The position numbers and the translations under genes were made by a program. From Nanobdellota archaeon (GTDB taxonomy: Archaea > Nanobdellota > Nanobdellia > Woesearchaeales > GCA-2686295), in contig JAHJDK010000108.1 of assembly GCA_018812505.1 (NCBI GenBank), positions 1 to 13,439 of the forward strand: a stretch of DNA of 13,439 nucleotides, in the 5' to 3' direction. Of the stretch, positions 11,614-13,439 are shown piece after piece; position 1 is the first letter of the stretch, and each line of letters begins with the position of its first letter. The notes beneath the pieces are model-generated. The model saw nothing but the letters and a program-made list of their open reading frames with translations. It did not search any database and was not told where the DNA came from.

Positions 11614-11615
11614 AA

Positions 11616-11652
11616 ACATTTATAAGTTACCAATAGTTACCACAAGTTACCA
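11616..11652 (+). promoter_or_regulatory. TATA box with three AGTTACCA direct repeats: probable autoregulatory operator
   Basis: CATTTATA (11616-11624 region) is the TATA box, about 30 bases before ATG 11652. AGTTACCA occurs at 11625-11632, 11635-11642 and 11645-11652, each 10 bases from the last, so all three face the same side of the helix. The last copy includes the A of the start codon. Tandem short sites with helical spacing are typical targets of ribbon-helix-helix repressors, and the first gene encodes one. Confidence 0.7.
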
Positions 11653-11963
11653 TGAGCGAAACAATCCAACTGGGTTTAAGAATAGAGAAGGAATTAGTAG
11701 ATAGAATCGAAGAATTAGCCAAAAATGAAGGTATTGATAGAAATATCTGGATAAAAAGAGCACTGGCAACTTTTGTCCAAGATGAGGAATCTGGTATGGC
11801 TGATGAAGCAATTGAAGATTATATCCACCTAAGAATTGATGAAAAAATGCTTTTGGATTTTGCTGATTTTAAAGAAGTTCCTAAAGATATCAAACGAGCA
11901 AGAGAAGCTATTCTAAAAAGAATCACGGAGGCTAAGAAAGATGGCAAAAACATACGTAAATAA
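11652..11963 (+). CDS. Ribbon-helix-helix (CopG/Arc-type) transcriptional regulator
   Basis: A 103-residue protein. The N-terminus (about 4-43) has the RHH pattern: a strand IQLGLRIEKELVDRIEELA, then a turn and helix EGIDRNIWIKRALATFVQ. A linker of acidic residues leads to a second possible strand-helix unit (IHLRIDEKMLLDFADF, about 57-73) and a basic C-terminal helix (about 77-103). RHH dimers bind tandem operator half-sites; three AGTTACCA repeats lie directly before its start. It is the first gene of an operon with the HNH and helicase genes, so it probably represses all three. The extra C-terminal half may bind a partner or sense a signal (inference). Confidence 0.75.
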   Translation: MSETIQLGLRIEKELVDRIEELAKNEGIDRNIWIKRALATFVQDEESGMADEAIEDYIHLRIDEKMLLDFADFKEVPKDIKRAREAILKRITEAKKDGKNIRK

Positions 11964-12174
11964 GAACGGATATAGATGTTTTGCAGATAGTAGAAAGCAA
12001 GTGTCAAGATGGGTAGCTGAACAAAAGATAGGTAGACCATTAAAAGACACAGACGTAGTTCATCATGGATATAAGGGAAAAGGATGTAACAATCCTGATA
12101 ATCTTTGGCTGTTCAAAAATCAGTCTGAACACATAACTAAAGCACATTCGAAGAAGAGAAGTTGGTTTGACTAG
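11941..12174 (+). CDS. Small HNH-endonuclease-like protein
   Basis: A 77-residue protein whose centre matches the HNH fold: DVVHH (H41, H42), N50 and N54 in CNNPDNLWLF, and SEHITKAH with H64 and H69. The motif VxHHxxGxxxxNxPxNLWLF...SEH is typical of HNH_3-type nucleases. It lacks any added DNA-binding domain. The ATG has GGAGG 9 bases upstream and lies 23 bases inside the end of the regulator gene. The stop TAG is directly followed by the helicase ATG. It probably supplies DNA nicking or cutting to the helicase, which is inferred from the operon. Confidence 0.75.
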   Translation: MAKTYVNKNGYRCFADSRKQVSRWVAEQKIGRPLKDTDVVHHGYKGKGCNNPDNLWLFKNQSEHITKAHSKKRSWFD

Positions 12175-13439
12175 ATGATTACTGATTTTGATATTCCTGA
12201 GGAGAAAAAAGCAGTCTTAAGAGATAGTAGAAATAATATCAAAGTAGTTGCGGGACCAGGAAGCGGAAAAACAACTCTAATAATAGAAAAAATTAAGAGT
12301 TTGGTTGATGAAGGAATCAGCCCGAATAAAATCCTGGTTATTACTTATACAAATAAAGCCGCAGATGATTTAGAAAGAAAAATACAACAAAGAATGCCTG
12401 ACCGAAAAGGTTTTTATATCTCAACCATTCATGGTTTTTGCACAAGATTCATTAGAGAATATTCACAATTTTTTCAGAAATACAGAGATTTCACAGTGCT
12501 AGATGAATTAGGTCAATTTTTATTTATTGTAAAAAACATCAATTTGCTGAGAAATGAGAATCTTCCTTATATGAAAAACATCATATTTAGTCTTAAGAAT
12601 TACTTTGGCAGAATTAAAGATAATTATTCTCTAGATGAAATAAATAAAAAAGACCATCCAATAAAGCAAGCATATTTAGATTATTGTAATCAATTGGAAT
12701 CTGAGAAAAAATTTGATTTTGGTGACTTAATTAATGTGGTAATTGAAGCCATAAATTCAAATGGAAAACTAAGAGAAATTGTGGACGCAAAGTTTGAATA
12801 TCTATTTATTGATGAATATCAGGATATAAACCGCACACAGGAAAAACTTATTGGATTATTTCACAATAGGAATAATAAAGTAATGGTCGTTGGTGATGTT
12901 AATCAAAGTATTTATGGGTTTAGGGGAGCAGATGTTAGCATATTTCAAAAATTCAATACTTCTTTTAACAAATACCATCAAGTCAAAGAATATCAATTGA
13001 AAATAAATTTTCGTTCAACTGAGCAAATTATTAATCTTTCAAATAAATTTCTAAATCTTCAAAATGATAAGCAAATTGTTGGAAACAAAGACAGATCCGT
13101 TGGCGAAATTACAAACGAGGGAATAAAATCAAAATTATTTATCTATGAAGACAAAAATCAAGAAGCAACAGAGATTGCAAAATATATTAAAAAACTGCAT
13201 GATAACAAAAGTATTCAAAAATATTCAGATGTTGCAATTCTTTTTAGAAGCGTAAAGAAGGATGCCAAACGATTTATGGATGAATTGGAAAAAGAAGAGA
13301 TAAAATATGAGGTTCTTGGCGATGGTAGTTTATTCACACTTGACTATATTGGAGCACTGCTAGAGTGTTATGAAAACTTAGCACAATTAGAAAATATTGA
13401 AAACTCATTTCTTAACATCAACATAAAAAGGGACTCTGA
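12175..13439 (+). CDS. UvrD/Rep-family (SF1A) helicase, 3' end cut by window edge
   Basis: 421 residues are visible and the frame is open to the edge. Motifs in order: Walker A AGPGSGKTT (26-34), ITYTNKAADDL (motif Ia), TIHGFC, DEYQD (213-217, Walker B / motif II), GDVNQSIYGFRGA (240-252, motif III), and INFRST (motif IV). This is the standard layout of UvrD/Rep/PcrA helicases, which move 3'-5' on DNA in repair and also appear in defence systems such as Gabija. No nuclease domain is seen in the visible part. The start codon follows the HNH stop with no gap, so the two are co-expressed, and the whole operon is likely under the RHH regulator. Confidence 0.9.
   Translation, partial: MITDFDIPEEKKAVLRDSRNNIKVVAGPGSGKTTLIIEKIKSLVDEGISPNKILVITYTNKAADDLERKIQQRMPDRKGFYISTIHGFCTRFIREYSQFFQKYRDFTVLDELGQFLFIVKNINLLRNENLPYMKNIIFSLKNYFGRIKDNYSLDEINKKDHPIKQAYLDYCNQLESEKKFDFGDLINVVIEAINSNGKLREIVDAKFEYLFIDEYQDINRTQEKLIGLFHNRNNKVMVVGDVNQSIYGFRGADVSIFQKFNTSFNKYHQVKEYQLKINFRSTEQIINLSNKFLNLQNDKQIVGNKDRSVGEITNEGIKSKLFIYEDKNQEATEIAKYIKKLHDNKSIQKYSDVAILFRSVKKDAKRFMDELEKEEIKYEVLGDGSLFTLDYIGALLECYENLAQLENIENSFLNINIKRDS

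Noticed and set aside
11448..11633. Minus-strand 61-codon frame with a CAHCLGEG stretch
   Set aside because: It looked like half of a zinc motif, but there is no second cysteine pair. The frame crosses the promoter palindromes of the plus-strand operon, and composition is not protein-like.
1..13439. Depletion of GATC because of the DpnII system
   Set aside because: GATC is present at many places (for example at 60-63, near 948, near 2155, twice in element 5), so no avoidance is evident by eye.

Overview
The window looks archaeal. Many starts have an A/T-rich TATA-like box (TTTAAATA, TTTATA, TATATATA) about 23-28 bases upstream of the start codon, which is the spacing of leaderless archaeal transcripts. 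Internal genes of operons use GGAGG or GGTGA ribosome binding sites instead. The DNA is mostly AT-rich and the cargo is accessory and defensive. A small-genome archaeon of the DPANN type is my guess; no marker gene confirms it. No rRNA, tRNA or CRISPR array was seen.

Layout. Bases 1-1116 (minus) hold a small protein gene and a GHKL (Hsp90/MutL-like) ATPase gene that runs off the left edge. Bases 1216-1871 hold small and uncertain genes, including a membrane protein. Bases 2051-4634 are a complete DpnII-type (GATC) restriction-modification operon: beta-class adenine methylase, Dam-like methylase, DpnII nuclease. Next come thpR (4809-5336), a minus-strand Fic gene with a small basic partner (5478-7047), a more GC-rich minus-strand block (7210-8767) with a recombinase remnant and an LpqC-type esterase lipoprotein, and an AbiEi/AbiEii toxin-antitoxin pair (8970-10231). 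An unrecognised gene pair follows (10535-11435). Last is an operon of ribbon-helix-helix regulator, HNH protein and UvrD-like helicase (11652 to the right edge).

The most unusual signal is a family of five related, GC-rich, foldable elements at about 4671, 5341, 7131, 8812 and 10272, all on the plus strand. Four share a core of exactly 32 bases from TCAT to GCTA with GCGGGGCTA near its end; the fifth is a diverged copy with 31. Terminal arms resemble GAGTCC/GGACTC. The elements sit at the borders between functional modules: R-M | thpR | Fic unit | esterase block | AbiE | unknown pair. Their orientation stays the same while the cargo switches strand. Two have a TATA-like box and a terminator-like 3' end of their own. 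They may be a structured RNA family, a non-autonomous mobile repeat, or attachment sites of a cassette-like defence array. I do not recognise them as a described family.

Functionally the region is an accessory or defence island: GATC restriction, abortive-infection type AbiE, Fic, a GHKL ATPase and a helicase/HNH operon. The helicase operon seems to be controlled by its ribbon-helix-helix protein through three AGTTACCA repeats at exact 10-base spacing, placed between the TATA box and the start codon.
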